DNA of 64,000 nucleotides, taken from the NCBI RefSeq assembly GCF_020080835.1, contig NC_058164.1:22779510-22843509 (forward strand), written 5' to 3'. The stretch comes from Cotesia glomerata (Eukaryota > Arthropoda > Insecta > Hymenoptera > Braconidae). The translations under genes and the position numbers were made by a program. Position 1 is the first letter of the stretch. The number at the start of each line of letters is the position of its first letter. Positions 10,651 through 21,724 of this stretch are shown piece after piece. The notes beneath the pieces were generated by a model. The model had not been told where the DNA came from, made no database searches, and saw nothing but the letters and a program-made list of their open reading frames with translations.

Positions 10651-10705
10651 TTTTTACAAATATAAATAATGCTATGAAGCGGGAAAGAATAGGAGTTACG
10701 GTAAA
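10651..10705. repeat. Dispersed repeat Y, copy 3 (short)
   Basis: Carries the first half of repeat Y, ending at GGAGTTACGGTAA, just upstream of the tRNA-like gene on its strand. Confidence 0.6.
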
Positions 10706-11714
10706 GAGATTTACCTCCGTAACTTCTAAGCTTTTAGGTTCTTGCAGGGTCAACTTCATGTAAGATTAGTGAGAGTATATTTATTGAGAGCTCTTTTAAA
10801 GAGCGTTATATGTATTACAAATAACTATTTCCATCAATATGATAGCTCTAATTTTTTGGAAAGTTGTATAAATTCAAAAAAATTTTTAAATTCATGCTTT
10901 TTTAAATAAGAAAAATTCAATGTAGAAGAAGATTTATTTGAAATAAAAATTAAAAGTTTAATATTTTTCGATGTTTAAAACAATATTCTATAATTTCAGC
11001 GAAAAAAAATTATCATCGCATTATTGATGTAGCAGCCTAACACCAAACATTTATCAACTAAGTCAATATCTAAATGAAGGAATCAACAAATCGATTGATC
11101 CTTACGGAATGATTCTAAGATATCTTAATGGAAATTTCTAGGCAGTCTATTGCAGACAGAATGAAACAATAAAGTAAAGAAGAGATCATTTTATTTATTA
11201 AATATAATTTCCCATTACAACACCTCAATTAGGAAGGTTGGTAACTCTTTCAACGTCTCGTTTTAATGCGTTCTGAGATTTTAACAATGTAGATAAGTAT
11301 TGTTTGACTATTTCCAGTTCACCTTTCAAGAAAGCAATCTCACTCATAACCTCATAATGATTCTTTTTCGGAATGGCTACAGTATCTTCATTAACGGTGG
11401 TTCCAGGAACTACTCCAATCTTCGAATCGCTTGACGTGGAAGGCACTAAATCTACCTGAGTGATCGACCCATAGTAGTTATTGGACGCGAGATCCGCCGC
11501 ATAAGTATTGCCTTTCTGGATAGTCACGGACCCATAAGAAATATTGGGTCCATTACTAGCTTGTGGTTGACCATCTCCTCGATCATTTAATGGCGTAGCA
11601 GTCACCGGATACTGACGATTGTCTTTCTGGATATTTGGTACTTGGGTGGATGCTAGACCCGGATGAAGACTTCCGTTGTCTATGACGTCTTACGGCATCG
11701 GCACCTTTAAAAGA

Positions 11715-12160
11715 AAATCCACAGATTCGGTAGAATCTGGCGCCAAGTTCCGTTCAAATCCGTTGTAAACGGAGCGCCAGACTACCGAGTATGTTTACCA
11801 TAAGCAGAACGATATTTTCAGGTTGCAAAATTTTATTCATTCTACAGACCTTTTTTTTTTTCAATGATACTCTATAATAATACGTTATATGTTATATTAT
11901 CAATATTAATTAATAATGGTTTTTGAAAATAATAAATTCTATTTAAAATTAATTAAATTCACTGGCACAAACTATAGCGACCCAGATTTTTAGATCCTGA
12001 CTTTTTTCTTATGGAGAAAGTGACATGCCACAGACTAAATAATTCGAGAATCCATGGTAATCCTTCTATAGATAGGAAACTACAGTTAGAAAAAAATATT
12101 TCACAGCTTGCACTTACACCCGCCAGGGTGCGCTGGAATTATTTCTACATAAACTGTAGC
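11715..12160 (+). repeat. Repeat X, copy 2, inside the gene G intron
   Basis: Inverse orientation of the block at 7430-7870, with a palindromic end around 11725-11805 (CGGTAGAATCTGGCGCC versus GCGCCAGACTACCGAG). Confidence 0.6.
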
Positions 12161-12249
12161 TTCAAGAGGATAGTTTGTTAGAAAAAATTCAGCCAACGCG
12201 AGATTTAAGTTGATACCAATTGTCAATTTTTATTATAATTACAAAAAAT

Positions 12250-12782
12250 ACTAAAATCCGAACAAAAACAGTTTCACTGTAAAAAAATCGCGCCAAGTCC
12301 ACGTTCATAAGACTTTTAAGAAAAAAAAATTTTTTTTTCTTTACAAAAAGATATAAAATCAAAATATTAAAAAATCCAAGTAACCGATATGATTGTATAT
12401 AATTTTCGGAAATTAAAAAACATTTTGTTGTAAATTTAAAAATTAAAGAAATAATTTTGGAACGTACTTGGTGTGCGTCATTGTGTATGTCAAATTTTTT
12501 TTCAGTCTTAATAGATAGATTTTACGAATTTTATAAAAAGTAAAATATTTTGCAACCACACACACTAAATACGTTCCAAAATTATTTCTTTAATTTTTAA
12601 ATTTACAACAAAATGTTTTTTAATTTCCGAAAATTATATACAATCATATCGGTTACTTGGATTTTTTAATATTTTGATTTTATATCTTTTTGTAAAGAAA
12701 AAAAAATTTTTTTTTCTTAAAAGTCTTATGAACGTGGACTTGGCGCGATTTTTTTACAGTGAAACTGTTTTTGTTCGGATAC
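12250..12782. mobile_element. Foldback element with arms of about 225 bases
   Basis: The left arm starts ATCCGAACAAAAACAGTTTC and the right arm ends with its complement GAAACTGTTTTTGTTCGGAT. The arms are nearly identical over their whole length, around a loop of about 80 bases (12476-12556). No open frame. It lies in the first intron of gene G, so a transcript would fold into long double-stranded RNA. The lack of mismatches suggests a recent insertion or arm conversion. Confidence 0.75.
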
Positions 12783-13052
12783 CAGTATAAGTAAAATATT
12801 TATTACAAATCCAAAAAAATGAAGTGAAGTGAGACAAGTTACAGTTTCATCTCCTAAAAAATGTCTCTAGAAAAGAATTCGTAAATGCTTCAAATGCAAA
12901 CTAAAATATAGTGGAGTAAAATAACATTATTGAGAGCACAAAAAGCATGAAATCAATTACTATTAATATTTTGCGAGAATAAACAATAGGCACTTACATG
13001 ATACCTTTAGAATGGCGACAAGAAGGACTACAGCCGTTTTGGTGGATAACAT

Positions 13053-14010
13053 GGTAGTTTCAGTGTTTTAATTCGAATTATGTACATCGCTATCTGTTGA
13101 TGCTTTTATAGGATTGACTAATGACGTTGGCGAGGGGTCAACCATGTAGCAAAGGTTGAATGGTTGATCTGGTTCCGTTTTTTTCATAGAAAAGGTAGCA
13201 TATGAACGAAACTACTGTTTATTGAATTGTTGACACTGGGGAAACTATCTGATCACCATTTTAATTCATTATTCAAAAAGCTATTGAAATTGTCAACTAG
13301 TCGGTTTCCGATTATAAACGACTTATTGATGCAAGAAAATTATTTAAATAAAGAATTGATATTAATGCTGATAACAAAAATTATCTAAAAGTGAAGGATG
13401 TTTAGAGCTCACGGAGAAATTATCCAACAAAAAAATTGATCAAATGATGCTGCGACTTTGAACATGATGTAGACTGAAATTTATCGGACTACAAATAAAA
13501 TTTAATAGCTNNNNNNNNNNNNNNNNNNNNNNNNNNNNNNNNNNNNNNNNNNNNNNNNNNNNNNNNNNNNNNNNNNNNNNNNNNNNNNNNNNNNNNNNNN
13601 NNNNNNNNNNTTTTAAGAAGTGAACAAAACTTCTGAACAGCTAGTCATCTTAAGAGATGCAAGAGATATTAAAACAGATACGGAGTTATGGATTTTATCA
13701 AAACTAAAGGTATAATTTCATTAGAACAATATGTGTGTTGAAAATGCGATCATCAGAAACCTACCCGCAAGCAATGTCATTGATTTAAAGGTCATACTTG
13801 GGTCAACCAATACCTCTTGTTTATTATCGCTTAGATACTGTTCAGTATATGTAAATTTAATGGGTAGGGCATCCAGTTACTTGATAACGTGATAAAGAGT
13901 TCAATTAAGTAAAACAATTTATTAATAATGATAATAATTGCTAATTGTTAGTTACAAACAGGATATTTACAGATTAAGTTTTATGATGGGTAATACCCAA
14001 AGACATTAAT
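13053..14010. other. No gene seen; 100-N gap at 13511-13610
   Basis: Promoter side of gene G, then AT-rich sequence without a supported coding frame, interrupted by an assembly gap. Confidence 0.6.
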
Positions 14011-14011
14011 G

Positions 14012-14120
14012 TTTTGCCGCCAAGGCAAAAGAGAGTTGGTCACCCCGACTCTCATAACTATACCTGCTTTGCCGCCAAGGCAAAAGAGAGTTGGTCACCC
14101 CGACTCTCATAACTATACCA
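14012..14120. repeat. Two tandem 56-base units
   Basis: TTTGCCGCCAAGGCAAAAGA through CTCATAACTATACC occurs twice back to back. Each unit holds two short inverted repeats (TTTGCC..GGCAAA and GAGAGT..ACTCTC). Confidence 0.8.
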
Positions 14121-14870
14121 AAAGCTTAACCATACTCGAGACTCAACAAGAGTCATTTCTATGACTGTTCTCCGCGAACATGTCCAATAACACGTTTTGT
14201 AATGGCTGCTGCACCTGCGCACCATGAGCTAGCGGGAAGAAGCCCGGCCGGCACGAAGCACGAGGCGCGAGACGCCATGTGCGAAGTTCAGTTGTGTTTG
14301 GGACCTGTAACCGACACAATATACCCGCTAGCCTCGCTAACACTTAATTTCATTTATTCTGTTTTTCATTGTGAACAATTATATAGTAATACATCCATTC
14401 TGATATTAAAGTAACTCATCTAGTTAATTAAATTCGTATTCTTTTTCGTGAAAATAATATAAATTCATCGTAATTAAATTTAAACACTTTTGATAGTTGT
14501 GACGCAGTACTTTGGTGTGGCGTCACGGCCATTGTTTTAACTTACACGCCGGGTAATAAGACGCGTAATTTCATGACCTTTAAATATTAATTTAACTTCA
14601 AATTATTCAGTAATGAATAATAATTAATTAGATTTCGAATAAATTTAGCTTCATAATACGCAATTTAACTTATATTAAAAATATTGAACTTAGTGCTTCT
14701 CACGTAATAATCATCAAATATTGCAATTTATTTAAATTCTCGCGAATAATGCATAATTAATCAAAATAAATTAAAAATAGTTATAATCACGAAATAATTC
14801 AAATTGACTAATCAAAATCTATTTCATCTCAATTTAACTAATCAATTTATTGTCTCAAATCATAAATACG
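14121..14870. other. No gene seen; GC-rich patch then AT-rich DNA
   Basis: 14150-14340 is unusually GC-rich for the window but has no convincing frame. 14350-14870 is AT-rich. It may be the 5' part of the Crypton-like element. Confidence 0.4.
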
Positions 14871-14965
14871 TTTGATCCTCTCGGATCAATTGAATCGATC
14901 TTTTCAGATCAAACGCACATTGATCCTCTCGGATCAAAATCCTCAGATCCTCTCGGATCATTATT
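14871..14965. repeat. Spaced palindromes TGATCCTCTCGGATCA
   Basis: Three copies of the near-palindrome GATCCTCTCGGATCA and one diverged copy (GATCTTTTCAGATCA) lie within 95 bases just upstream of the recombinase frame. They could be binding sites for the encoded recombinase or part of an element end. Confidence 0.55.
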
Positions 14966-15037
14966 AACAGGTACCGGTTGACCTCAACATTTACAAATAT
15001 ATATTTACACAAATTATAATTTTGTAATTAAATTACT

Positions 15038-16003
15038 ATGTTTCAGGTCATTCTAATTCTAGGATTTTGTGGAGCGATGCGATGCAAAGAACTTGGCCTC
15101 TTAAATCATAATGATGTCAAAGATGTTGGGTCTAAATTTATCGTATCTGTTCGAGGCACCAAAAATTATTACCCACGATCTTTTGTGATCATGAATAAAT
15201 ACTACAACTTTGTCAAAAAATACATTGCTTTACGGCCTAAAAACTGCACAAGTGAAAAATTCCTTTTGTGTTACAGAAATGGACGTTGCATTCGTCAACC
15301 AATGGGTAAAAACAAAATTTGTATCGTACCCCAAAAAATTGCAAGGTTTTTTAATTTACCCGATCCGGAAGGTTATACGGGACATTGTTTTCGTCGTACT
15401 TCAACGACACTGCTAGCAAACTCTGGAGCCAGTTTAACCACTATTAAACAACATGGAGGATGGTGGTCTAGCAGTGTCGCTGAAGGTTACATTGAAAATT
15501 CATTACAAAACAAGACAAGAACATTCAATAAAATAATCAATTCAGAAAACCAGCAGCCACTTCATGAAAAAAACGTACACCAATCTCAAGTAACTCATCC
15601 GCCAGTCAAAAGGGCTCGATTTTCAGGCGTTTCAAGTAACGTAGATCTTTAAGATCCACAACCGTCTACTTCTACTGTCAAATCTGCTCATGAATTAATT
15701 GCTGACGAAGAAAGCGTACCTTCACCTACACGCATTGTAGAAGATATTGACGGCTTAGACTTCGACATTCCGTTTGAACCGATACCACAAAAAAATCCGA
15801 ATTTTCGGTTGAGAGCTGAAGCTTCAAAACAAGCTTTAAAAAAAAGTAAAGAGTCTACGAAGGAAACAAGAGAAGTATTGAGTGAATTAAAAAATGAAAA
15901 AATTTCAAATGCGTTTAATTTGATGTCCCCTGCTGTAAGATTTGAGAACTGCACTATTAACAGCATTAATATTTATACCAAGAATAATGATGATCTTTCG
16001 TAA
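15038..16003 (+). mobile_element. Crypton-like tyrosine recombinase, partial
   Basis: The frame opens after a likely acceptor (ATGTTTCAG at about 15040-15048) and shows the tyrosine-recombinase catalytic set: arginine in CGAMRCKELGLL, H-x-x-R in GHCFRRTSTTLL, H/W in HGGWWSSS and the tyrosine in SVAEGYIENS. Spacing and context fit the Crypton group of DNA transposons, which carry this enzyme without a reverse transcriptase. The N-terminal core-binding half is missing and would sit in an upstream exon not found here. The frame stops at TAA 15650-15652 (after residue 204) but is open in the same frame for a further 116 codons, ending in a coiled, Lys/Glu-rich tail. Probably a decayed copy. Confidence 0.65.
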
Positions 16004-16369
16004 TTATAAAATGTGATCGAAACAAATAATTATTTTCTTATCGAGAGAATAATTGTATTTCGTTGTTTTCAAAGAAAGCTAACTTTGAACTTGTGATTAT
16101 TAAAGTTAATATATAGTTATTTAAGTCACTGAGGTTTAAATAAACAAAGAATTTATGTACGTGTTACTTTAAGAGCTATCAGATAATATAATTTAAAAAA
16201 TTATATAATTTAAAATAATGATAAAGTTAATAATGTTATTTAAATAGAAAATGGAATTTTCTGATAAACTTTTCGAACTATTGATAAGAAAAATAATTGT
16301 ATTTTGTTTTTTCCAACGAAAATATAAAAATTATAAAATAATATAATATAATTTAAAATAAGTATTTTT

Positions 16370-16460
16370 GAGGTGGGGGGGCTCCGCCCCCTCCCCAACC
16401 CCCCGCTGGGGCTTCGCCCCTGGACCCCACCGGGGCTTCGCCCGTAGACCCCGTGCACAA
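16370..16460. repeat. GC-rich repeat of GGGGCTTCGCCCC type
   Basis: About three tandem units of 24-27 bases, each with a small inverted repeat (GGGGCTTCGCCCC) followed by TGGACCCC or TAGACCCC. Strongly GC-rich in otherwise AT-rich surroundings, just left of a foldback element. Confidence 0.65.
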
Positions 16461-16507
16461 TTCGCTGAGTTCCATTGAACTTTTTTACGAATTTTGGGCC
16501 TGGCAGG

Positions 16508-16662
16508 ATAAAAAATAGTATGTGCAACATGGGACGAAAAGTACTACATTTCTGTCCCGGGTATTTGCCACCCTCGCCTTCGCCTTGGGTGGCAATTACA
16601 TACCCGGGACAGAAAGTAGTACTTTCGTCCCATGTTACACAATATACTATTTTCTCAGGAAA
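16508..16662. mobile_element. Foldback element FB1
   Basis: AAAAATAGTATGTGCAACAT opens the element and ATGTTACACAATATACTATT closes it. Between them GGGACGAAAAGTACTACATT pairs with its complement near the right end; further in, CCCGGGTATTTGCCACCC pairs with GGGTGGCAATTACATACCC. The loop is GC-rich (CGCCTTCGCC). One of at least four such hairpins in the window. Confidence 0.75.
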
Positions 16663-17777
16663 TGGTTTGAGAAACCCTGGCTTCTGATTATCAGGACTTT
16701 GATTGTTCAGTGATCCGTTAGAATACTTAGATAGTACTGAACTATTCGGTACAGATGTACGGAATACTGTGGACCTTCTTCGTATTTGATAATCCTGTCC
16801 CCTACTACGACATCGCCCGGCCAATCAAATAAAAAAAATTTAGTAGCGAGTATATTTGAATAACTTAAGTAAAATTATTAGACTATAGTAGTTCTGTCGT
16901 AGACTATAGAATTTGGGGTTATGTTGAAAAACTGTTTTTGCTTAGTACATATTGAGCTGCGTAGACTTGCGCACGTAAGACATAAGTGTCGCTATAGTAG
17001 GGATAGAAGGATGAGTTAAGTACATTGAGATTATAATGTAGTTAGTTAGAAATTACATGTTGAAATCATATCAGATTCAGATGTATCTGCTGTTAACCGG
17101 GAGAATAAGTTATCTATAATGATCTTGTGTGTTTAAAGGATCGTGATCTTAAATTTCCTAATTGTGCCAAGTTCTTTAAGCAGTTCTTGTGAGAAAAAGT
17201 GAGAAGAAGAACAAAAACAGTAAATTTGTACAACTATTTGTTTATTTTATAATATTATTACTATTATTGCAACTTATTGCTTATTGGTCATGGAATCATA
17301 TCACCTCGCAACTATCTAAAATGTACAGAGTATCTTAAAAAATAGTATACTAAGTAAAGTTACATAAAGAATTATTTAAAGTTCAATAACAATAATTGAG
17401 CATCCAAATTTCATATTTACTGAATATCTTATTACTAACATCTATATCTTAAATACATAATAAAAAGTATTTGAATATTACATACATTACAATTTTCTAT
17501 TTACACAAGTAATAACATCTTTAAACTATGTACTAATAAGAAGAATTAAATATTAAAAAAAGTAAGAACAATAACCGTGCTCATAAAGTGTAACTCACAT
17601 ACAAGTTATGTTATATCTACGCAAAAAAAATATGAAAAGTAAACATCCTGACGTCATGCTATTGTTGAGAATATTCAAGAACTAAAATAATTGAATATAA
17701 TTATTATTTACAACTTTGACGTTGGTGTAAAGGGAAATTTGACAATGCTACTAATAACTAAAAAACATCATAATAAG
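16663..17777. other. No gene seen
   Basis: A minus-strand frame ends inside FB1 and starts near 16824, but half of it is hairpin sequence, so it is not called. The rest is AT-rich without supported coding. Confidence 0.5.
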
Positions 17778-18270
17778 TCATAAGATAGGATGATACTTTA
17801 GCTTAATGATTATGTCTGACATGACTATTTCAGGCTGCTTATTCGCAAATATCGCGTTGTTCAGTAAATCCAATCCAAATAATAGACCCACCCCAGGTCC
17901 CATCGGCATCGCGTAGGCTAACCCAGTTGAACCGCCGTTTGGGAACACTGTAAAAGTACAGAAAATCTCAATAATGATTGCTTACTGATACTGACTGGTA
18001 CGTCAGACTCTGAAATGAGCATCTGGCAAAATAAGATAGGATTTTGTTTGCATGTTTGAAAATACTACACTGTTCCCGAGTCGAAAAAATGAACTTACAT
18101 GAGCTTAAATCAATTGTTTTAGTATAGCAGTTAAGTTCATTCAAGTTAATTTTTTCAACTCGGGTTAATATAAAATAGAATCAAAATTTTTAATTTTAAA
18201 TTTACCTGATGTTCCGATGATGAGGAAGATTAAGAAGATTAAGAAGACGAGACGTCTTTCCGTGAAGCAT
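17778..18270 (-). pseudogene. Gene I: small secreted protein, frame broken in the signal exon
   Basis: Exon 2 (17947..17778) encodes 55 residues starting FPNGGSTGLAYAMPMGPGVG and ending at TGA. Exon 1 (18270..18206) has an ATG whose frame gives a non-hydrophobic peptide (MLHGKTSRLLNLLNLPHHR). The frame one base off is a clean signal peptide (LVFLIFLIFLIIGTS) and is the one that joins exon 2 correctly in phase 1. Exon 1 therefore has one base too many. FPxGGS just after the leader recalls the start of J1-J3 exon 2a, and more loosely insect DM4/12-type proteins (FPxGS...). A foldback-like hairpin lies in the intron. A TATATAA at 18372-18366 marks the promoter. Confidence 0.5.
18065..18175. repeat. 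Hairpin in the gene I intron
   Basis: CCCGAGTCGAAAAAATGAAC pairs with GTTCATT...TTTTTTCAACTCGGG; the left end reads AATACTACACTGTT, similar to the ends of the FB family. Possibly a diverged FB element. Confidence 0.5.
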
Positions 18271-18365
18271 GGTTGTTCGATTGTAGAGAGTAGCTGATGA
18301 ATTGTCTAGATGCTGTCGATCTGACTGCTTGAACTCAAGTGTGCTTCGTCGAGGTAAGTCGCTCA

Positions 18366-18372
18366 TTATATA
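18366..18372 (-). promoter_or_regulatory. TATA box of gene I
   Basis: TATATAA on the minus strand about 96 bases upstream of the ATG. Gene I and gene H diverge from a shared upstream region of about 0.85 kb. Confidence 0.5.
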
Positions 18373-19071
18373 CGGCCACACGTGACGTATTTGAAAAATT
18401 TAACTAATCAGATGTTCTGACCCCAATTGAATATCTGATTAGATTTCGTCATCACATTTGGTCACGTGCAACATGGAATAGTAGGTATCACACATGTTGT
18501 GGGTGACAACCCAATAAGAACACGTCACGAAAAAAAAAAATAAATTCCAAATTTATCATATTAATGGCCTCGTTGTAGGCAAAAAGATAACAGCTTCTAT
18601 GAGAATGTTGACGTCTGACCTTTGCGAATGTAAATAGTTCTCTAATTAACAGCTTCTTGATCGGTAATGAATCGTACCAACTGCTGAATTGATTTCAACT
18701 CGTAAATTTATTATCTTGCGCCAGTTGGCCCTTATGATTTGTTATGTTCAACTTTACTCTAATCCGATCAAATTTTCAACAGAACTGAAACTATTCTCTG
18801 AAAATCGACCATCTTAAAGTTATTTGTATCTGTAACATACTTGTGTATTCTCTTGAGCTGCGCATGGATAAATTATCGTAAAAAAATATCGTAAATTCGT
18901 AACCTTTACATACTACACACTTTATCAGTCCTGATGTAACCTTTAACCCGGTGCTTCGATCGGGAATCCCCGAAATATTGCTTACGTAATTCTAAGTCTT
19001 GTCGTTGACCTTTTTTATCATCAATCTTTCAATAGAAATGAAGAATAGTTCACCGGTTAAGTTGCCGTTCC

Positions 19072-19078
19072 TATATAA
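19072..19078 (+). promoter_or_regulatory. TATA box of gene H
   Basis: TATATAA 50 bases upstream of the gene H ATG. Confidence 0.6.
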
Positions 19079-19127
19079 GGATCACTAGAAAATTGCGGAC
19101 ATAGTTAGATCCAATCATCCAGCAAAC

Positions 19128-19763
19128 ATGGTTTACAGCAAAGCCTTGGTCTTCTTTTTCGTCGCTACCATTGGCACAGTATGTAAGTTAACTTCTGTGT
19201 AATTTATGTAAACTTTTTCAGAATGAATTTTTTATCGAACTGCTAAGATCTCAGTCATCTGTTGGGCTATCGAAAAGTTAACCTAGAACAATTGTTTTAC
19301 GATAATATCAATAATCATCTAGTTGTAAAAAGGTAATACCATAATTAATAACTACGTCATTGTAATCATGACTATTTGTTCAACAGAGACTCCAGGTAGC
19401 AGCACACGTGGACTGGCATTTGCAAGACCTTCATTTATCGACGATTTTGTCCGCGATATATCAAATCCTAAACTTCTTGATGATATTGCCAGGGAAATAG
19501 CCGAATTCCGGTCACAAATTCCAATTCCACCCGGGAATGGTTGGTGGGTCGCAAAGAAATGTTACATATGGTTGGAGAAAGAATTACATATTTCAACCAA
19601 CTACGAATTGAAGCTTAACGAGATCAGAAAAAGAAATAAAGACGCTTCCTATTACGTGATCAAAGCTAATGACATATTTGGACCAATTAATATTCAACAC
19701 GGGAACACTATTTACCCCGTCCCATCAGGCGGCAAACTCCAATTTGGACCAATTAATATATAA
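19128..19763 (+). CDS. Gene H: secreted protein with FGPINIQ repeats
   Basis: Exon 1 (19128..19182, 55 bases) encodes MVYSKALVFFFVATIGTV and ends in GTAAGT. The acceptor ACTCCAG (exon from 19396) keeps phase 1; an earlier AG would create a stop. The product has 140 residues: a polar helical region (DFVRDISNPKLLDDIAREIA), a motif around PPGNGWWVAKKCYIWLEKEL, and a C-terminal repeat FGPINIQHGNT. The final TAA falls exactly where a third repeat has its glutamine (FGPINI then stop), and the frame after it continues KGNSYEEQKN before the next stop, so the C-terminus may be slightly shortened by a CAA-to-TAA change. The repeat links it to gene G. Function unknown. Confidence 0.65.
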
Positions 19764-20480
19764 AAAGGAAACTCGTATGAAGAACAGAAAAACTAGAAGA
19801 TAGCTATAAAAGTAATTGAGTTCTATTGCAGAAGAGTTAGACATAGAGAAGAATGCCAATGAAGAGTCTCATCAAATGAAGTCTCTGTTAGCTTATAAAT
19901 AATTTTAAGTAGTATATAGATTAGTTTTGTTATTAGTTTAATGAACTTTATAGGCTGTGTATTGATTTCTTTGTACATTCTAAATGTACTGATTAGAATT
20001 GTTGATTGCTTTCTATACTGCCAAAATAATCTCGTATCATGAGATTATGTAATATAATTATCAATTAAATAAAATATAGATAGAAAAAGGATTAAAAGTT
20101 TTATTATTTCTAAACCTCGAGGGTATTGAAAAATAAAAATAAGTTTTTTTGACTTTCTTGAGGAACATCTGATATAAGATTAAAATCAGGATGAAAGTTG
20201 CAATAGTAATCTCGTTCATCAAAGATGATAGAATTTCAGTCAAACTTCCGCCTAGAAGATATTTGTCAATAATTTAAAAGACCTATTTGCAAGTCAGAAT
20301 TTTCAAAGTTAATCCAACCGCTTATCGGCATCAATCCTATCGTCAGTGTTAGTTCAGCGGTGATTGTTGAAGCGGAAGTTCATTTTTCTGTATTATGGCA
20401 TGTTTTCAATGTAATTTGTCATAGATCTACACTGCCGACAGAAGGTTTTCGGACAAGATGAAAATTTATTAAAACGATAA
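19764..20480. other. 3' flank of gene H; no further gene seen
   Basis: AT-rich, with AATAAA near 20068 as a possible poly(A) signal. No supported frame. Confidence 0.5.
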
Positions 20481-20745
20481 TTAACCCTCTCACGGTCGAT
20501 TCGAACTGTGTAGTACTTTTTCTCCTGGAGTAGGGATAGCCAGTCGCATGAGCGGACTAACTCCCGCCACCAGATTTTCATGCCTGCCACGTGTTCACTC
20601 AGGGCCGTATTTATTATTTTTATGGCTTAACCATGTAAACCTTTACTATACGTCCCTGCGCTCCGCTTACCGGATTGCATGCAGTCCCCTTGCCCTGCGA
20701 GTGGGAAAAAAGTGGAAGAAACAACCAAAACCGTGAAAGGGTTAA
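20481..20745. mobile_element. piggyBac-type MITE
   Basis: TTAA direct repeats at 20481-20484 and 20742-20745 flank inverted ends CCCTCTCACGG and CCGTGAAAGGG. A TTAA target and CCC..GGG ends are hallmarks of piggyBac transposons. The 257-base interior has no transposase, so it is a non-autonomous copy. Confidence 0.75.
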
Positions 20746-21724
20746 AAGTAAAATAAATCAAGAAGAAAGTCAATGACACGATCGTACACACTTTGTAAAA
20801 TAAAATTTTATTTTCTTTATAGATCAAGTAAATTTGCTTATGTATAAAATTTAAATTAAAAAGTAAACACGACGGTTATCCGGAAACTTTCCGTCGGTAC
20901 TGTATATGTACTTTAGCCAGTTACGCATAATTTGACACAGTGTGCTCTCAATAACAATCATTATGATTAGTCGGTGTCTTATTGAATCTGACTACTTACA
21001 GTACGTTCAATAAAATCTTTTCATGTAAGCTAAACTTATTAAAATATAACATACTTTCTAAATTTTATCGAATCAATAAAGTATCCAAAGTTTGGCTCGA
21101 TCCCAAAAACGATCGAGTGAACATTACTCTTGAATCGACTAGAACGATTTGAAGACAGTACCATGAGTTGTTTATTCTTATACTGTAACTCAGCGCCCAC
21201 GTGCAGAGATAGGTACGTTTTAGATCAATTAGCGATAATAGCCGTAACATTATCATCACGAAAAATTTACGTCACGCCCTTTTGGTTTTCCCCCACTCTT
21301 AAATTTTCGAGTCACCGTACTCCGTCAAATACGGCATGCCCACCTGCGCAGACTGTATTCAAAAGTTGACTTCGAACGTGAAACATCTTATCTGTTTGAT
21401 CAGCAAGTGAAAAAAACAAGTGGAAGAAAGTGACTCATCAACTTACAAGAAGAACAAGATTCTGATGGAAATATCTGGAATTCATACATAAAATACATAG
21501 AAGCATCATGACAGTAAGATTTATTATTAGTTCTTTGAAATAGAATATTAATGCAACGACAAAAAACAAGTGGGAAATTCCACGCGACAATAAAGAGTGT
21601 GTCACGTTTATTAATAAATGAGGCCCTCTAGGGTGATCAACAACCTAATACTGACACGTGACTGGTGTTGTGTTCACAATATTGAATTACTTGATGTTTA
21701 CGGAAGTGTTTTTGATTGTTTCAG
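20746..21724. other. No gene seen; likely 5' region of gene K
   Basis: Mixed composition, no supported coding frame. The segment before 21725 ends in a TTGTTTCAG acceptor, suggesting a non-coding first exon upstream. Confidence 0.45.

Larger units (their letters stand above)
11225..13052 (-). pseudogene. Gene G: secreted protein with IQxGN repeats and a +1 frameshift
   Basis: Exon 1 (13052..12998, 55 bases) encodes MLSTKTAVVLLVAILKVS and ends in GTAAGT. The best acceptor (TTTTCTTTTAAAG, exon from 11704) continues with CADA, matching the cleavage-site pattern of genes B, D and F. That exon has 480 bases, which with exon 1 leaves one base too many: the frame ends early, while another frame one base off runs open through the rest of the exon to 11225. 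The shift lies near 11683-11695. The main frame holds YGSVTIQKGNTY and related NIQKDN units, and a C-terminal helical stretch (FLKGELEIVKQYLSTLLKSQ). The unit also occurs in gene H. An acceptor near 11660 would avoid the shift but lacks the usual cleavage pattern. The 1.3-kb intron holds two repeats. Confidence 0.6.

Noticed and set aside
10559..10759. 66-codon frame across the tRNA-like sequence
   Set aside because: Covers repeat Y and the tRNA-like gene; chance frame.
14012..14120. CRISPR-like array
   Set aside because: Only two units, back to back, with no spacers; eukaryotic context.
16240..16824. 194-codon minus-strand frame
   Set aside because: Most of it lies in the FB1 hairpin and the GC-rich repeat; no leader, motif or promoter.
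1..20000. Integrated polydnavirus or other viral segment
   Set aside because: Small genes with signal exons can suggest this, but no viral core genes, segment junctions or capsid genes were seen.
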